Part shown: positions 62,526 to 64,000 of the stretch, piece by piece
Numbering within the stretch: the stretch's first letter is position 1
Layout: every line of letters starts with the position of its first letter
NCBI GenBank assembly: GCA_037127315.1
Contig: JBBBDQ010000227.1
Location: 1,439,501 to 1,503,500 of the forward strand
Direction: 5' to 3'
DNA: 64,000 bases
Source of the DNA: Ascarosepion bandense
Lineage: Eukaryota; Mollusca; Cephalopoda; Sepiida; Sepiidae
Program-made: the position numbers and the translations under genes
The notes under the pieces: model-generated
The model's input: the letters and a program-made list of their open reading frames with translations, nothing else
The model's database searches: none
What the model was told of the DNA's origin: nothing

Positions 62526-62751
62526 AGGGAACTAAAAAACGATTAGTAGAAAAAATACATTTTTACTTCCCCTTGAAGCTCCACAATTAGCTCAAACATT
62601 TAACTTAAAGTGTTGCTTTCAACCACTTCTACACGCTACGTCGTAAATAGTCCACCAAAAATGATCAAGCAGCTGATCTAATCTACTACCAAAAAAAAAA
62701 CAAAACAGGCTCTCGGAATCTCGAGACAAGAGAATGCACAATTAATATTTT
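62526..62751. other. Short unassigned spacer
   Basis: A+T-rich; perhaps the end of the PLE copy, not shown. Confidence 0.4.
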
Positions 62752-63052
62752 ATATCTCGCACTTCCCGACTGTGGAATTCCCTTCCACATGATTGCTTCC
62801 CCGACGGCTACAATCTCCAGGAGTTTAAATGTAAGGTCAATAGACACCTCCTAACACACTAACTCGCTCCCATTCTTTTAAACACTCTTCTCAACTGCTC
62901 AACCCTCATCCTCGGTATCCCTACCCATCTATCACCTTCCTTCTGACATTTCCTACACCTAACCACTCCTTCTCTTTACCTTCCCCTATGTAGCCCCATA
63001 CGCAATAGTGGCAATGGAATGCCTTGCTTGGGGTGAAATGATTAAAAAAAAT
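62752..63052 (+). mobile_element. LINE-J 3' end
   Basis: SRTSRLWNSLPHDCFPDGYN-type coding end, GTCAATAGACACCTCCTAAC, stop, CT-rich 3' part, TATGTAGCCCCATACGCAAT, GGGGTGAAATGATTAAAAAA. Nearly identical to 35922-36235. Confidence 0.9.
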
Positions 63053-63064
63053 ATATTAATGCAT

Positions 63065-63690
63065 ATTAAACAATCTTGCACATATATAAATCTACCATCC
63101 GCTCGTGCATTGAATACTGCTGCCATATCTGGTCGGGTATTCCTGCTATCCACCTAGGTGTCCTTGACAAAATTCAACGGAGAATCTGTAATATAATAGA
63201 TATCGAGCTGGCAGCTCAGATACAGTCACTTTCTCACCGGCTCAATGTGGCTCACCTGTGTCTCTTCTACAAATACTTTCACGGCTTCTGCTCCGAGGAA
63301 CTTGGCTCATTGGTGCCTCCTATATATAAATTTACTCGAGCCACAAGATTAGCAACTAGGTCTCACCCTTTTACAAATTCTACTCCAACAGCTTTGTTTC
63401 TCGCACTACTTGCCTGTGAAATTCCCTTCCATTTCCTTGCTTTCCCGGCAGCTACAATCTCCAAGAATTTAATTGTAAAGTCAATAGTCATATTCTATCT
63501 CACTAACATGCATCCTTTCTCTCTCTCTCATGCTCCCTTCTCCATCTACTCCATTCTCATCAGTATTCTCATCCTTCTTTTACCCACTTCCTGACATTCC
63601 CTAGAACCTGTCACTCTTTCTCATAATTTTCCTCCTATGTAACTCCCCTGGAAAACAGTGTCAATAACATGCCTTGATTGAAGCGATATG
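63065..63690 (+). mobile_element. LINE-J C-terminal copy with open frame
   Basis: Frame 63076-63594 (172 codons): HIYKSTIRSCIEYCCHIWSG, LGVLDKIQRRICNIIDIELA, FYKYFHGFCSEELGSLVPPI, TRATRLATRSHPFTN, then a deletion-shifted tail (LACEIPFHFLAFPAATIS) instead of the usual LWNSLP block. It is the longest readable LINE-J frame but lacks the RT core. The 3' end CTTGATTGAAGCGATATGAT runs into (TA)n. Confidence 0.87.

Positions 63691-63691
<1 letters not shown>

Positions 63692-63768
<77 letters not shown>
63692..63768. repeat. (TA)n-(TATG)n microsatellite
   Basis: TA run to 63740, then about seven TATG units. Confidence 0.97.
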
Positions 63769-64000
63769 TTAATGCCTTTCATTCAATTATCTTTCATTAA
63801 ACACATCCGACAAGGAAGATTTAATTCATTCTTTTTGAGTTGTTTAAACATCTTAATCATTTTTCTGTTTTGAAGAGGGAATAAATGTAAGAAGATCAAT
63901 AATTTATATTTTCTTAAACGATTTCGGCTACACTTATAGCCATTAGCAAGGCCGTGCTTGTCCTTGGTGTATTTATTTTTTTATGTGTTGACCATTACAT
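63769..64000. other. Window end, unassigned
   Basis: A+T-rich; nothing recognised beyond a TTCGGCTACACTTATAGCC word. Confidence 0.4.

Overview
The window looks like an intergenic or intronic stretch of a large, repeat-rich animal genome, most likely a cephalopod such as an octopus. This assignment is inference. It rests on dense tRNA-derived SINEs with a shared central body, RTE-like and Jockey/CR1-like LINE debris, Penelope-like elements, many (TA)n, (AC)n and (GATA)n microsatellites, A+T-rich composition, and the absence of operons, prokaryotic signals or viral gene clusters. I found no host protein-coding gene, rRNA operon or intact tRNA gene that I can support. Almost every open frame over 60 codons lies in a microsatellite, a simple-sequence tract or a decayed transposon.

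Names used below, for this window only. LINE-R: RTE/BovB-like non-LTR element with a GAA-repeat tail. LINE-J: Jockey/CR1-superfamily-like element whose 3' end reads as a CCTTGCTCGGGGTGAAATGA-type tail plus A-run. LINE-E: non-LTR element with a C-terminal CCHC knuckle and restriction-like endonuclease (R2/R4/NeSL type). PLE: Penelope-like element. SINE-A, B, C and D: four tRNA-related SINE types. Rep1 and Rep2: unclassified dispersed repeats. HelA: short elements beginning TC and ending CTAG between A and T.

Layout. 1-4.9 kb: Rep1, two LINE-R copies (one splitting a Rep1 copy), Rep2. 5.3-7.0 kb: a 1.66-kb higher-order GATA array. 7.0-8.4 kb: LINE-R and LINE-J reverse transcriptase remnants broken by (TA)n. 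10.3-13.2 kb: an inverted-repeat unit, SINE-B and two HelA copies. 14.0-15.0 kb: a Tigger/pogo-like MITE whose 80-bp end is tandemly amplified. 15.0-34.3 kb: a patchwork of SINE-A, LINE-R, LINE-J, Rep2 and HelA, with a 149-bp tandem array in a LINE-J 3' end. 34.3-37.9 kb: alternating LINE-E and LINE-J 3' ends, then a TA/AC-rich array. 39.0-42.1 kb: two inverted PLE copies around a SINE-A. 42.9-45.8 kb: a near-perfect 193-bp palindrome, duplicated AC-anchored blocks, a 5S/tRNA hybrid SINE and a TTAA-flanked piggyBac-type MITE. 46-48 kb: LINE-J VNTR end, a deleted Tc1-like element and another LINE. 49.7-51.4 kb: a long polypurine tract. 54.2-56.0 kb: a PLE with recognisable RT motifs, interrupted by a SINE-A. 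56.7-58.0 kb: the best LINE-E copy. 60-63.7 kb: mariner remnant, SINE-A, a third PLE with nested SINE, and two LINE-J 3' ends.

The parts do not act together as a pathway. They form a record of successive insertions. The most informative points are nested insertions with target-site duplications, tandem amplification of transposon ends, the 5S/tRNA hybrid SINE, and several hammerhead-ribozyme-like cores on or near repeat and PLE sequence. All family assignments come from reading motifs by eye; no database search was run.
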